DNA of 64,000 nt from Candidatus Peregrinibacteria bacterium RIFOXYB2_FULL_33_20. GTDB lineage: Bacteria; Patescibacteriota; Gracilibacteria; UBA1369; GWF2-33-10. The stretch's first letter is position 1; every line of letters begins with the position of its first letter. Positions 44,143 to 52,699 of the stretch are shown here, piece after piece. The notes beneath the pieces are model-generated. The model saw nothing but the letters and a program-made list of their open reading frames with translations. It did not search any database and was not told the DNA's origin. A program made the translations under genes and the position numbers. The stretch is taken from NCBI GenBank assembly GCA_001788835.1, contig MFXK01000006.1, positions 16,988 through 80,987 on the forward strand, written 5' to 3'.

Positions 44143-44545
44143 CCCCTTTTTCAGTCATAAGCCGAATCCTGTTCCTCCTATGCTAAAGCTTCGAAGGGTT
44201 GATCATCTATCTAATTTCTATATCACTATAGAACTTAAGCGATTATGAAGCTGGCGCATTTGAGACTTTGTTGCGTAAATCCAGTCTTCCCATATAATCT
44301 TGCAGCCTGTAGAGTTTGCCAATCCAATATCATTACTGATATAGGGTCCCTGCTGAGCGAGGGCTTTTCACCTTTTGCCCTCCTACACCAAGGTTTCGGA
44401 GGGTTAGTATTGTCTCTGTGGCACTGGTCCTATTTTAGGCATTACCCTAAAATGATAGTCATTAGCTATTACAGCGTCTTAAAAGCTGTTCGGACTTTCC
44501 TCCTGTTTTGAAAAAACAAACAGGCGATCATTCCTGAAAAAGGGG
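44143..44545 (-). ncRNA. rnpB: RNase P RNA (bacterial type A-like)
   Basis: On the minus strand the conserved 5' motif GAGGAAAGTCCGAACAGC follows the start of the RNA. GCCACAGAGACAATAC lies in the centre and the 3' motif ACAGGATTCGGCTTAT near the end. P1 is closed by 12 perfectly matching bases: CCCCTTTTTCAG at 44545-44534 and CTGAAAAAGGGG at 44154-44143, which set the ends at about 403 nt. It processes tRNA 5' leaders. It is convergent with topA. Confidence 0.93.
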
Positions 44546-44549
44546 AATT

Positions 44550-44578
44550 ATTATAAGAAGATTTGGTTTTTAATGCAA
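44550..44578 (-). promoter_or_regulatory. Promoter of rnpB
   Basis: On the minus strand TTGCAT (44578-44573) and TATAAT (44555-44550) are 17 bp apart, placing the start at the first bases of P1. The -35 overlaps the last codons of the upstream MgtC-like gene. Confidence 0.8.
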
Positions 44579-45883
44579 GAAATTCAGCAAAAAGACACTT
44601 AAAATTCCGACGGCGCTGGTAATTAAGAAATTTTTGAATATAATTTTAGAAAAATTTCTGGAGCCAAAAATAAAAGCAATTAAGCCTTTGAAAAACATGT
44701 TGGAAATGGCGACGATTACCACACCTTTGGCTGCAGTAAAGATTAAAGCTGGACTTTCGCCTGCCAGTTTGACCATGGATAAAGAAAAAACATCCACATC
44801 TACCATACCAGAAATCACAGCCGCTAGATAAAGGCCTTTTGAACCTAAATATTTATTAGCAAATTCAATTATAAATAGAGTGAAAATAAAGAAAACAGCA
44901 AACTTGATACCAGTGAAAATTTTGAAAGGACTTGTCGTGATGGCTTCATTTTTTTTATGTTGCACTTTATGGTGATTTTGTTTTTTTAAAATATATAAAT
45001 TAATTAGGACCTCCATTATGCTGGCGAAAAGCATCAGAGAAATTGGCAAAAGAATTAACTTAAACAATTCTAAATTAAATACTGATATAATTGCTGATAA
45101 TCTGATAAACATTACTGCCGAAGCAATAATCGTGCCGCAGGCTAAAATTCGGTATGATTTAATATTGGCATCTAATTTGCTTTTTTCTGACATGGATTGA
45201 GTCAGCGCGGTGGATGAAGCTAGGCCACCGATTAAACCGGTAAAAATAGTGCCTTTGCTTTCGCCGATAATTCGATTCAAAATATAACCGATGAAGCTAA
45301 TGCCTAGAATCAGCAAAATCAATATCCAAACATCGTACGGTACAAAAATTCCCCAGGGATCGATGGCTTCGTGAGGTAGGATTGGCAGAACTATACAAGC
45401 CAGAATGGCAAATTCAATAGTGGCCAAAAATTCTTTATCATTAATTTTATTAACAAATTCGTGCAAAGATTTTTTTCCAGATAAAATCAAAGCAGTGATA
45501 ATGCAAAATATTATGGCCAGTAAATAATTGAAATATACTAATACGCCAATTAAATAGGTCATAATTGCTCCAACTTCAGATGTAATACCATTTATTTCCT
45601 TTTTTTGAAGTTCTATAAAATAATTTATTGAAATAAGTATGATTAAACCTGCAAATGATACAAAAGCAAAGATGGAATTTGTTTCATTATATATAAGCAT
45701 ACTTAAGAACCCAATCATTGAAATTAAAGTGAAAGTTCGGATGCCTCCAAATTCTTTTAAATTTTCTTTTTGCTGAACTTTTTCACGTTCAAGTCCAATA
45801 AAGGCTCCAATGAATATAGCAATAAGTAATTTAAAAAGAATTTCTAAATCAATTCCGTTTGAAAATAATTGTAAAAAGTTCAT
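44570..45883 (-). CDS. MgtC/SapB plus DUF4010 membrane protein
   Basis: The N-terminal part (about 1-140) is MgtC/SapB-like: AIFIGAFIGLEREKVQQ, then GGIRTFTLISMIGFLS. The C-terminal part (about 180-437) is a DUF4010-like multi-pass domain with GLIGGLASSTALT and SGMVDVDVFSLSM. Roughly a dozen membrane segments are present. The transported substrate is unknown. It is a stand-alone gene; the rnpB promoter lies at its 3' end. Confidence 0.85.
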   Translation of the reverse strand: MNFLQLFSNGIDLEILFKLLIAIFIGAFIGLEREKVQQKENLKEFGGIRTFTLISMIGFLSMLIYNETNSIFAFVSFAGLIILISINYFIELQKKEINGITSEVGAIMTYLIGVLVYFNYLLAIIFCIITALILSGKKSLHEFVNKINDKEFLATIEFAILACIVLPILPHEAIDPWGIFVPYDVWILILLILGISFIGYILNRIIGESKGTIFTGLIGGLASSTALTQSMSEKSKLDANIKSYRILACGTIIASAVMFIRLSAIISVFNLELFKLILLPISLMLFASIMEVLINLYILKKQNHHKVQHKKNEAITTSPFKIFTGIKFAVFFIFTLFIIEFANKYLGSKGLYLAAVISGMVDVDVFSLSMVKLAGESPALIFTAAKGVVIVAISNMFFKGLIAFIFGSRNFSKIIFKNFLITSAVGILSVFLLNFLH

Positions 45884-45930
45884 TTTTCCTAATTAATCTT
45901 ATTATTATAGCAAAAAACGAGAAGGAGCTC

Positions 45931-46095
45931 AACTCACCCCCCTGCCCCCGCCTCTCTTAAAAAAGAGGGGGGAATTCTGACGAGTAACTCACCTTCTCTG
46001 CCCCAACTCTCTTAAAAGAGAGGGGGGTGGAAAAAGTCCCTCTCTTTCAAGCTTGTCCTCGACTCCGATCGGGGAAGAGGGATTTAGGGTGAGTT
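45931..46095. repeat. Cluster of three family-1 palindromic repeats
   Basis: Three copies lie side by side: A at 45931-45972 and B at 45986-46030 (both starting AACTCACC), and C at 46035-46095 in the opposite orientation, ending GGGTGAGTT. Copy C is interrupted by an unrelated segment with CAAGCTTGTCCTCGACTCC. C overlaps the ftcD 3' end. Confidence 0.75.
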
Positions 46096-46991
46096 TTTAG
46101 CATCAAATATTTTTCAGCATTTGGGAAAAGGGCTTTTTCTGGAATTAATCCAACTAATTCGGATTCAAGAATTTCAAGATTATTTTCACTACATTCTTTT
46201 TTTATAAAATCAAAAACAGTTTTTGGCGATGTAATTGTGTAGTCTGTGAGGTTCATAGAAATTTGGATTTTATGTTGGTTTTTTAATTTTAAGGCTAAAG
46301 CTTTGACACATGGAAGTCCTCCATTGCTTTCACGGATTTTTTTTGCAATATTAGTTGCAATCCTAAAGATGTTAAGATTCCTGTTTTCACAGGAATGACA
46401 GTGAGTGGAATAAGAATGACAGGTCGAAATATTTATATTAAATGCAATCAGGATTTTTCTTGCGCCAATACAGATTCCACCTGCTGAACCAATTTTTTTT
46501 GGTCCAAAATCAGGGTTTAGATCTTCATTTGTTTTTATCTCATTTTCTAATTTTAAAAAACCTTGATTTCGAATATGGCTTAAATTTTTACGTTCAGGCC
46601 TTTTGGCAGAATATTCAAACAAATAAACAGGAATTTTTAAATTTTTTCCAACTTTTTTTCCTAGTTTTTCTGCAATTTGGCAACATTCATCCATGGATGA
46701 ATTTCTAAGTGGCACAAATGGGACTACATCTGTTGCGCCAATAAATGGATGAACGCCAGAATGTTTATTTAAATCAATAATTTCTGAGGCTTTTTTGATG
46801 GCATTATAAGCTCCATTTAAAATGTTTTTTTCGTTTCCAGTAAAAGTTACAACTGACCTGTTATGATCAACATCACTCGAAAAATCCAAAATTTTAATCT
46901 CAGGAATTTTTTTAATTTCATCAAGAATTTGATTCAAAATTTTTGGATCGCTGGTGGAAAAATTAGGGACACATTCAATGATTTTGGACAT
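46047..46991 (-). CDS. ftcD: Glutamate formimidoyltransferase with repeat-derived segments
   Basis: It transfers a formimino group between formiminoglutamate and tetrahydrofolate. The family pattern is clear: ECVPNFSTSDPKIL, DVDHNRSVVTFTG, DLNKHSGVHPFIGATDVVPFVP, GICIGARKILIAFNINIS and RESNGGLPCVKALAL. About 14 extra residues (near CHSYSTHCHSCENR) interrupt the conserved NINIS to IAKKIRES region, from a family-2 repeat. The last residues (THPKSLFPDRSRGQA) come from a family-1 repeat. No cyclodeaminase domain or hut genes are visible. Confidence 0.88.
   Translation of the reverse strand: MSKIIECVPNFSTSDPKILNQILDEIKKIPEIKILDFSSDVDHNRSVVTFTGNEKNILNGAYNAIKKASEIIDLNKHSGVHPFIGATDVVPFVPLRNSSMDECCQIAEKLGKKVGKNLKIPVYLFEYSAKRPERKNLSHIRNQGFLKLENEIKTNEDLNPDFGPKKIGSAGGICIGARKILIAFNINISTCHSYSTHCHSCENRNLNIFRIATNIAKKIRESNGGLPCVKALALKLKNQHKIQISMNLTDYTITSPKTVFDFIKKECSENNLEILESELVGLIPEKALFPNAEKYLMLKTHPKSLFPDRSRGQA
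46373..46421. repeat. Family-2 palindromic repeat inside ftcD
   Basis: ATTCCTG (46377-46383) and CAGGAAT (46390-46396) form a hairpin followed by AATGACA, which recurs at 46415-46421. The same words form the repeats at 50020-50203 and 57236-57304. The edges are approximate. Confidence 0.7.
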
Positions 46992-47039
46992 GTAAAAATC
47001 AAAAAATCTATGACTAATTTATCATAAAATAGAAAAATT

Positions 47040-47897
47040 TTACTCTGAAATTTCTGGTGGTTGAGCTGTATTTCCTGATATTATTTTTACTGTATCATCC
47101 ACCTCTTCATCATCAGAGACAAAATTTTCAAGTTTTAAATCTTCAGCATTATATCCTAAATGTATACCACCATCATCATCAATGTCATCGATATAACTGT
47201 TTATTATAATATTATTAGAATCGGCTTGTACATCACAGAATGGGTGGACTATTGGACTGGTTGGAGTGATAATTTTAACTGAATTATCAACTTTTGTTGG
47301 TCCTGTTATCACTTCAGAAATGGGAATTTCTTCCCAATCATCAGGAACAGTAATGGACATCGCCATTTCCTGTATTCTTTCTGTGATAGATGGTTCCTTT
47401 CTAAGTAACTTTCTGGTTAGTCTCCTTACTAATGATGAATTTTGTCTTACAAGTGATATATTTTGAGCTGAAATATATGTCGCTAAAACTTTATCTAATA
47501 TTATATATAAACTAGTATTGCTTAAACTATTTTTTGATTGAGTAGAATTAGATGGACTATCGTTTGATGGATCTATTTCTAAGGCTAAGTCATATCCAAT
47601 TTCTTCTGTTATATATGCTAATCTACGTTGATCGTTTAATAAATTTTTTAATAAAATTATCGCTTTATCAAAAGATTGTCTTGCATAATTATTATTATTT
47701 AGCCTAGCTTCTCTAAATCTAATATATGCTATTTTTTCATTACGAGGAGCAGTTTTTTGATCTAATTCTGCCACTGGTTCATCTCTTGTTTCTCTGCTAT
47801 ATTGTCTCGCTAAAGTTGGTTGGCTGTTACCTGCTTCTGTTGTTTCACTTTTATTTAAGACTCTTTGCTCTTTAAATAAACTTGAATAAGTCCCCAT
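47040..47897 (-). CDS. Hypothetical acidic protein, 285 aa
   Basis: I do not recognise the family. The N-terminal half is basic and helical (KIAYIRFREARLNNNNYARQ); the middle has a Ser/Asn-rich linker; the C-terminal third is very acidic. Two related segments (VDNSVKIITP and VDDTVKIISG) flank the acidic region. No signal peptide is seen. ATG 47897 is preferred over TTG 47921, because a TATAGT -10-like element lies just upstream. Confidence 0.6.
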   Translation of the reverse strand: MGTYSSLFKEQRVLNKSETTEAGNSQPTLARQYSRETRDEPVAELDQKTAPRNEKIAYIRFREARLNNNNYARQSFDKAIILLKNLLNDQRRLAYITEEIGYDLALEIDPSNDSPSNSTQSKNSLSNTSLYIILDKVLATYISAQNISLVRQNSSLVRRLTRKLLRKEPSITERIQEMAMSITVPDDWEEIPISEVITGPTKVDNSVKIITPTSPIVHPFCDVQADSNNIIINSYIDDIDDDGGIHLGYNAEDLKLENFVSDDEEVDDTVKIISGNTAQPPEISE

Positions 47898-48038
47898 AAA
47901 AATAGATTTAGAAGATGTCAATACTATACCACATTTTTTGGTTTTGCAAACGGAAAAGAGAACTTAGAAATTTAAATTTATATAATCTATATTATCATAA
48001 TCTTAACTGACATTATTTAATAAAAAAAAAATCGAAAA

Positions 48039-49118
48039 ATGATTTATAAAAAAATAATTATCAAAATTGGAACTAATGTTTTGACGCATGATGATGGGAG
48101 ATTGGATTTAGAAATTATGCGAAATATTGTTGAGCAGATAGCTAATTTGAAAAAAAATGGAATTGAAATAATTGTTGTTACGTCTGGCGCGGTTGGATCT
48201 GGGAAATTTTTAATTACCTTGCCTGAAAATCTGAATGAAGTTACGAAAAAACAGGTTTATGCGGCCATTGGCCAGCCAAAGTTGATGAGTTTGTATTCTG
48301 AATTTTTTATGAAATATGATTTGATTTGTGCTCAGATTCTTGCCACTAAGATGGATTTCTGTGATAAAACTCATTTTAATAATATGAAGAGTTGTTTTGA
48401 AGGAGTTTTTGGCACAAATGTGATTTCAATTGTGAATGAAAATGATACTGTTTCAGTTCGAGAATTGATGTTTACTGATAATGATGAACTCGCTGGTTTG
48501 CTTGCGTCTATGATGGGGGTTGATAGTTTAATTATTTTGACAAATGTTGATGGTGTTTATAATGGAGATCCGAAAAAACCTGAATCACAAGTTATTCCTG
48601 AAATTAAGTATGAAGATATTGCCAAGTTGGAAGATTTTATTTCACCAGAGAAGTCTAAATTTGGAAGAGGAGGAATGCTTACCAAATCTGGAATTGCAAA
48701 GAAATTGTCAAATCTTGGCGTAACAACGCATATTATTAATGGTAAAAAAATAAATTCAATTTTAAAAGTTTTAAACAATGAAATAATTGGCACTAAATTT
48801 ATTCCAAAAAAATCATTATCAAGTGCAAAAAGATGGGTTGCTGTTGCTGATGGATACGAGAAGGGAATAATTTATGTTAGTAAATGTGCAGAAGAAGTTT
48901 TGATGTCAAAAGATAGAGTTGCAAGTTTATTACCAGTTGGAGTGATTAAAATTGATGGAGAATTCAAAAAAGGAGATATTTTGAAAATTAAAAACGAAAA
49001 AAATGGAAATTTAGGCTATGGAATGGCGCAATATGATAGTAAAATGGCAAGAGAGTTTATGGGGCAGAAGAATAAAAAGGAGTTGGTGCATTATGATTAT
49101 TTGTATATAGATGTATAA
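48039..49118 (+). CDS. proB: Glutamate 5-kinase
   Basis: ProB makes gamma-glutamyl phosphate, the first step of proline synthesis. The amino-acid-kinase domain has KIGTNVLTHDDG, VTSGAVGSG, NENDTVSVRE and FGRGGMLTKSGIAKKL. A C-terminal PUA domain (about residues 270-359) is present, as in E. coli ProB. It has 359 residues. It is followed by proC after a 54-bp spacer holding a repeat; proA is not in the window. Confidence 0.94.
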   Translation: MIYKKIIIKIGTNVLTHDDGRLDLEIMRNIVEQIANLKKNGIEIIVVTSGAVGSGKFLITLPENLNEVTKKQVYAAIGQPKLMSLYSEFFMKYDLICAQILATKMDFCDKTHFNNMKSCFEGVFGTNVISIVNENDTVSVRELMFTDNDELAGLLASMMGVDSLIILTNVDGVYNGDPKKPESQVIPEIKYEDIAKLEDFISPEKSKFGRGGMLTKSGIAKKLSNLGVTTHIINGKKINSILKVLNNEIIGTKFIPKKSLSSAKRWVAVADGYEKGIIYVSKCAEEVLMSKDRVASLLPVGVIKIDGEFKKGDILKIKNEKNGNLGYGMAQYDSKMAREFMGQKNKKELVHYDYLYIDV

Positions 49119-49120
49119 AA

Positions 49121-49156
49121 AGTTCCTCTCTTTGAAGAGAGGGATTTAGGGTGAGT
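49121..49156. repeat. Partial family-1 repeat between proB and proC
   Basis: CCTCTCTTTGAAGAGAGG is the inner palindrome, followed by the outer arm GGGTGAGT; the matching ACTCACCC arm is missing. It starts 2 bp after the proB stop. Confidence 0.75.
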
Positions 49157-49172
49157 TTTTAAAATTTATTTT

Positions 49173-49997
49173 ATGAAAAAGATTGGCATAATTGGTATCG
49201 GTAATATGGGATTTGCAATTTTGGAGGCGTTAGTTAAGAAATTTGATGTTTCAAATTTGTATATTTCAGATACAAGTGAAGAAAAAATTAAAAGCGCAAT
49301 AAAAAATTTAAAAATTCCCAAAAATAATTGTTTTTTGGATTTTAATGATCTTTTGAAACAAATTGATATTGTGATTTTGGCGATTAAACCTCAAGCGTTT
49401 GAAGAGTTTACGAAATTTATAAAAATTGATTTAAAAGATAAAGTTGTGATTTCAATAATGGCGGGAGTTTCGATTGAGAAAATTAATAAATTTTTAAAAA
49501 TAAAAAAAATAATTCGATCAATGCCAAATCTTTGTGCACAGGTTTCACAAGCTTTGACTGGATGGATCTCTTCAAAAGAAGTTTCCAAAACAGAAAAAGA
49601 AATTGCAAAAAAAATATTTAGAAGTTTTGGAGAAGAGATTGAGCTTAAAAAAGAAGATAAAATAAATGAGCTAACAGCTTTGTCAGGATCAGGACCAGCT
49701 TATTTTTTTTATTTGACAGAACTTCTTGAAGAAAAAGCAAATTTTTTTGGGTTTACAGAAGAAGAAGCAAGAAAGATTGCTGAAATTACATTTATTGGAA
49801 GTGCGAAGGTTTTGGAAAAATCTAGAAATCTGCCATCGGCACCTTTAACTTCTATGGATTTAAAAAATGCTGTTACGTCGAAAGGTGGAACAACAGAGGC
49901 GGCATTGAAATTTATGGAAGAAAATAAATTTGGTGAAATTTTTCAAAATGCGGTAGAGTGTGCGAAGAGAAGGGCGGAGGAGATGAATGGAAAATGA
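49173..49997 (+). CDS. proC: Pyrroline-5-carboxylate reductase
   Basis: ProC reduces pyrroline-5-carboxylate to proline. The NAD(P) motif GIIGIGNMGFAIL is at residues 4-16; LAIKPQAF, RSMPNLCAQV, LSGSGPAYFFYLTE and TSKGGTTEAALKFME are family hallmarks. It has 274 residues. It is co-oriented with proB and probably co-transcribed. Confidence 0.95.
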   Translation: MKKIGIIGIGNMGFAILEALVKKFDVSNLYISDTSEEKIKSAIKNLKIPKNNCFLDFNDLLKQIDIVILAIKPQAFEEFTKFIKIDLKDKVVISIMAGVSIEKINKFLKIKKIIRSMPNLCAQVSQALTGWISSKEVSKTEKEIAKKIFRSFGEEIELKKEDKINELTALSGSGPAYFFYLTELLEEKANFFGFTEEEARKIAEITFIGSAKVLEKSRNLPSAPLTSMDLKNAVTSKGGTTEAALKFMEENKFGEIFQNAVECAKRRAEEMNGK

Positions 49998-50019
49998 GAG
50001 AATAAATACTGTCGTCAGC

Positions 50020-50203
50020 GTCATTCCAGATTTAGTCTGGAATCCAGTAGAGGACTAACTCGATAGTATTGTGTTTTATTTTATGTGGAGAATTAGTTAG
50101 AAAAAATAAGAAGATACAATTTCATGATAGATTTTATTTATATAGGAAGTTAGTGAATAAATAATGAGTATATTTACTGGATTCCAGCCTTCACTGGAAT
50201 GAC
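50020..50203. repeat. 184-bp element with inverted family-2 repeats at its ends
   Basis: It starts GTCATTCCAG (50020-50029) and ends with the exact inverse CTGGAATGAC (50194-50203). Each end holds its own hairpin (CCAGATTTAGTCTGG on the left, CTGGATTCCAG/CTGGAATGA on the right). The AT-rich middle has no coding potential that I can see. It fills most of the 259-bp gap between proC and the SLH gene. Confidence 0.65.
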
Positions 50204-50256
50204 TAGCAGGCGAGAATGACTATTTAATAATTTTTTACTTTTAAACAATTTATTTT

Positions 50257-51891
50257 ATGAAAAAAATTCTTAGTTCTCTCTTTTTTCTTTTCACTTTTTT
50301 CTTTTCACTTCATACTACTTGTGCATTTACTGATGTAACTTATAAAGATCCTCAGTTTAATGCGGTAATGTATCTTTCATCTCCATATTATAATTTATTT
50401 GATGGAGCGGCTTCGACTTTTCGACCCAATGATTCACTAAATAGGGCTGAATTTTTGGCTGTTATGATTAGGTATTATAATTTTGGTTCAAGAGAACTTA
50501 CAATGGATCAGGATCAGGTAAAGGCAATAGTTGACAGCAGGTGTAATGATGTAGATTGGTCAGAATGGTATGCGAAATATATTGCTTTTGGTCTTCAAAA
50601 TGGAATGATGAATGGTTATCCAGATGGTTCATGTAAACCTGCAAATACAATTAATACTGCTGAAGCAGTAAAAATTATAAGTTCAACTTTGGATTTTGGC
50701 AGAGGGATTGATTTTGCGTCTTATGAGGGAACAAATTGGTATGATAAATATATTAATGCTTTTAATGATCATTTTGTAACTGGCTCAGGTACAGTTTTAA
50801 CTCCAGATAAAACTTTAACAAGAGCGGAATTTGCTTTAATTTTATCTCAAGCCTTGCAGTCTTTTTCATTGACAAGTTATGAACAAATAGGATCGGCAGT
50901 TCAAAATAAAACATGGGCAAATGTTGCTAAAACAACTCAATTAACTGATGCTTCAACTGATGGCATGTATAATGTTTATCCTATTGTTTATGATGCAAAT
51001 CCAGATACAGGTTATTATATGAATAGAGTAAAAAAACACTCTGATGGTAAAAATAATTATTTTATTTTAGATACTTATAACTACAATAAAAGGACTTTAT
51101 ATTTGAAATTATCAGATGGTAAAGATTTATTTTCTGTTTCAGATACATATCAAAGTCAATACAATTCATTTAAAGATACATATGAAAAAATGATGTGGCG
51201 TATGAACGGGAGACCATTTGAGATTCAAAATGAGAATTTTTTGTATGATAGTAAAAGTAATACTTCATATTATGGGATATTTAAATTAAATAAATGGGAT
51301 GATTATTCTGCTAATTATGATGCAAATCAATGTTTCAGCGAGATGAATACGTTTTCATATAGTTTTAAAGATTCTAAATTTAAATCACTTGGCACAACAA
51401 CTAGTGCAGAACTTTCTTTGTGCGGGATTGATTTTTTGAATATTAGTGCTGGTAAATTACTGATAGAACAAAATACTGGTGATAAAGCCAGAACAGTTAC
51501 CACATATTATATTGATTTAAATAATGGAAATTTGAGTTTACTTTCTGACGGACAAATTGAATATTATAGCGTGCTTGACAATCCAAATTTTGTAATTGCT
51601 GTTGATTATGATGGGCGTTTAATAAATTTGATAAATTTAATTGATTTAAAAGATATACCTATTGCCTATAAAACGTTTGATATAGAAGATTTTCAAAAGA
51701 AATATGCTGATGGATGTTCAGATTTAGAAACTCTAACTTGGTCCGCAGAAAAAAATGAAATTTATTTTGACATGACTTGTACTGGGAAAGGTATGGCTGG
51801 GGCTTCAGTTTCCACAGAATATTTAGTGAGTTTCTTGTATGATTATGCGAAAAAAGCTTTAAATATAAAAAAGGAAACACAAATCGAATAA
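50257..51891 (+). CDS. SLH-domain surface protein
   Basis: It has a signal peptide (residues 1-23, ending TCA). Three S-layer-homology domains cover about residues 24-210, marked by FRPNDSLNRAEFLAVMIRYY, MMNGYPDGSCKPANTINTAEAVKII and LTPDKTLTRAEFALILSQALQ. The remaining 330 residues are Asp/Tyr/Asn-rich and beta-like, with no recognised domain. It is probably anchored to the cell surface. It follows a repeat-rich spacer. Confidence 0.85.
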   Translation: MKKILSSLFFLFTFFFSLHTTCAFTDVTYKDPQFNAVMYLSSPYYNLFDGAASTFRPNDSLNRAEFLAVMIRYYNFGSRELTMDQDQVKAIVDSRCNDVDWSEWYAKYIAFGLQNGMMNGYPDGSCKPANTINTAEAVKIISSTLDFGRGIDFASYEGTNWYDKYINAFNDHFVTGSGTVLTPDKTLTRAEFALILSQALQSFSLTSYEQIGSAVQNKTWANVAKTTQLTDASTDGMYNVYPIVYDANPDTGYYMNRVKKHSDGKNNYFILDTYNYNKRTLYLKLSDGKDLFSVSDTYQSQYNSFKDTYEKMMWRMNGRPFEIQNENFLYDSKSNTSYYGIFKLNKWDDYSANYDANQCFSEMNTFSYSFKDSKFKSLGTTTSAELSLCGIDFLNISAGKLLIEQNTGDKARTVTTYYIDLNNGNLSLLSDGQIEYYSVLDNPNFVIAVDYDGRLINLINLIDLKDIPIAYKTFDIEDFQKKYADGCSDLETLTWSAEKNEIYFDMTCTGKGMAGASVSTEYLVSFLYDYAKKALNIKKETQIE

Positions 51892-51906
51892 GGCAAGTTA
51901 AAAAAG

Positions 51907-51935
51907 TTGACTATTAAAAATAGAGTCATTATTTT
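51907..51935 (+). promoter_or_regulatory. Possible promoter of the peroxiredoxin gene
   Basis: TTGACT (51907-51912) and TATTTT (51930-51935) are 17 bp apart, 50 bp before the ATG. Confidence 0.4.
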
Positions 51936-51984
51936 TCGTACGAACTATTATTAATTTACTAATATTTATTTTGTTTTTTTATTT

Positions 51985-52548
51985 ATGATGCAAATTAATC
52001 AAAAAGTTGATGAGTTTAAAACCCAAGCTTATTATCAAGGTAAAATCACAGACATTAAGTTGTCTGATTATCAGGGGAAATGGATAGTAATGTTTTTTTA
52101 TCCGGCTGATTTCACTTTTGTTTGTCCAACGGAACTGGAGCAAATGGCTCTTTTGTATGAAGATTTCAAAAAAATGAAGGCAGAAGTATTTAGTGTTAGC
52201 ACTGACACGGTTTTTGTTCATAAGGCTTGGCATGATAAATCTCCATCTATTAATAAAATTACTTTTCCGATGTTGGCTGATCCTAGCGGAAAAATCTCTA
52301 AATTATTTGGCGTTTATATTGAAGATGAAGGTTTAGCTTTAAGAGGGTCATTTATTATTGATCCTGATGGCATTTTGAAAGCTTATGAGATTCATGATTT
52401 GGATATTGGGCGAAGCGCGGAAGAATTATTGCGTAAATTACAGGCTGCTCAATTTGTGAGAGAGCATGGTGGAGAAGTATGTCCAGCTAACTGGAAGCCG
52501 GGAATGAAAACTTTGAGGCCCGGTTTGGATTTGGTAGGCGAAATATGA
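51985..52548 (+). CDS. Peroxiredoxin (AhpC/Prx1 type)
   Basis: It is a 2-Cys peroxiredoxin that reduces peroxides. The peroxidatic Cys lies in PADFTFVCPTEL near residue 49, with the catalytic Thr and Arg context (RGSFIIDPDG), and the resolving Cys in GGEVCPANWKPG near 168. It has 187 residues; ATG 51988 is an equal alternative start. It lies upstream of a superoxide dismutase gene, forming an oxidative-defence pair. No ahpF is visible. Confidence 0.93.
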   Translation: MMQINQKVDEFKTQAYYQGKITDIKLSDYQGKWIVMFFYPADFTFVCPTELEQMALLYEDFKKMKAEVFSVSTDTVFVHKAWHDKSPSINKITFPMLADPSGKISKLFGVYIEDEGLALRGSFIIDPDGILKAYEIHDLDIGRSAEELLRKLQAAQFVREHGGEVCPANWKPGMKTLRPGLDLVGEI

Positions 52549-52699
52549 TTAAATAATAATAGGCGATCGATAAATGGTGGTCAGTAGAGCTGTGCACAAC
52601 TGGCCATCGGCTATCGGCTGCTTATAAAAAACTTCAAACTTTAGGCTTGTAATTCGTAACCATAATTATTGCCGATTTTATCCCTTTATTTTTATCTAT

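Noticed and set aside
44143-44154. Terminator after topA
   Set aside because: The CTGAAAAAGGGG stretch pairs with 44534-44545 as the P1 helix of RNase P RNA, 403 nt apart, not as a local hairpin.
44245-44511. 88-residue ORF on the + strand
   Set aside because: It lies wholly inside the RNase P RNA gene on the other strand and shows no protein family pattern.
47895-47921. TTG start at 47921 for the 47040 gene
   Set aside because: The TTG lies at or next to the expected transcription start after TATAGT; the ATG at 47897 is more likely.
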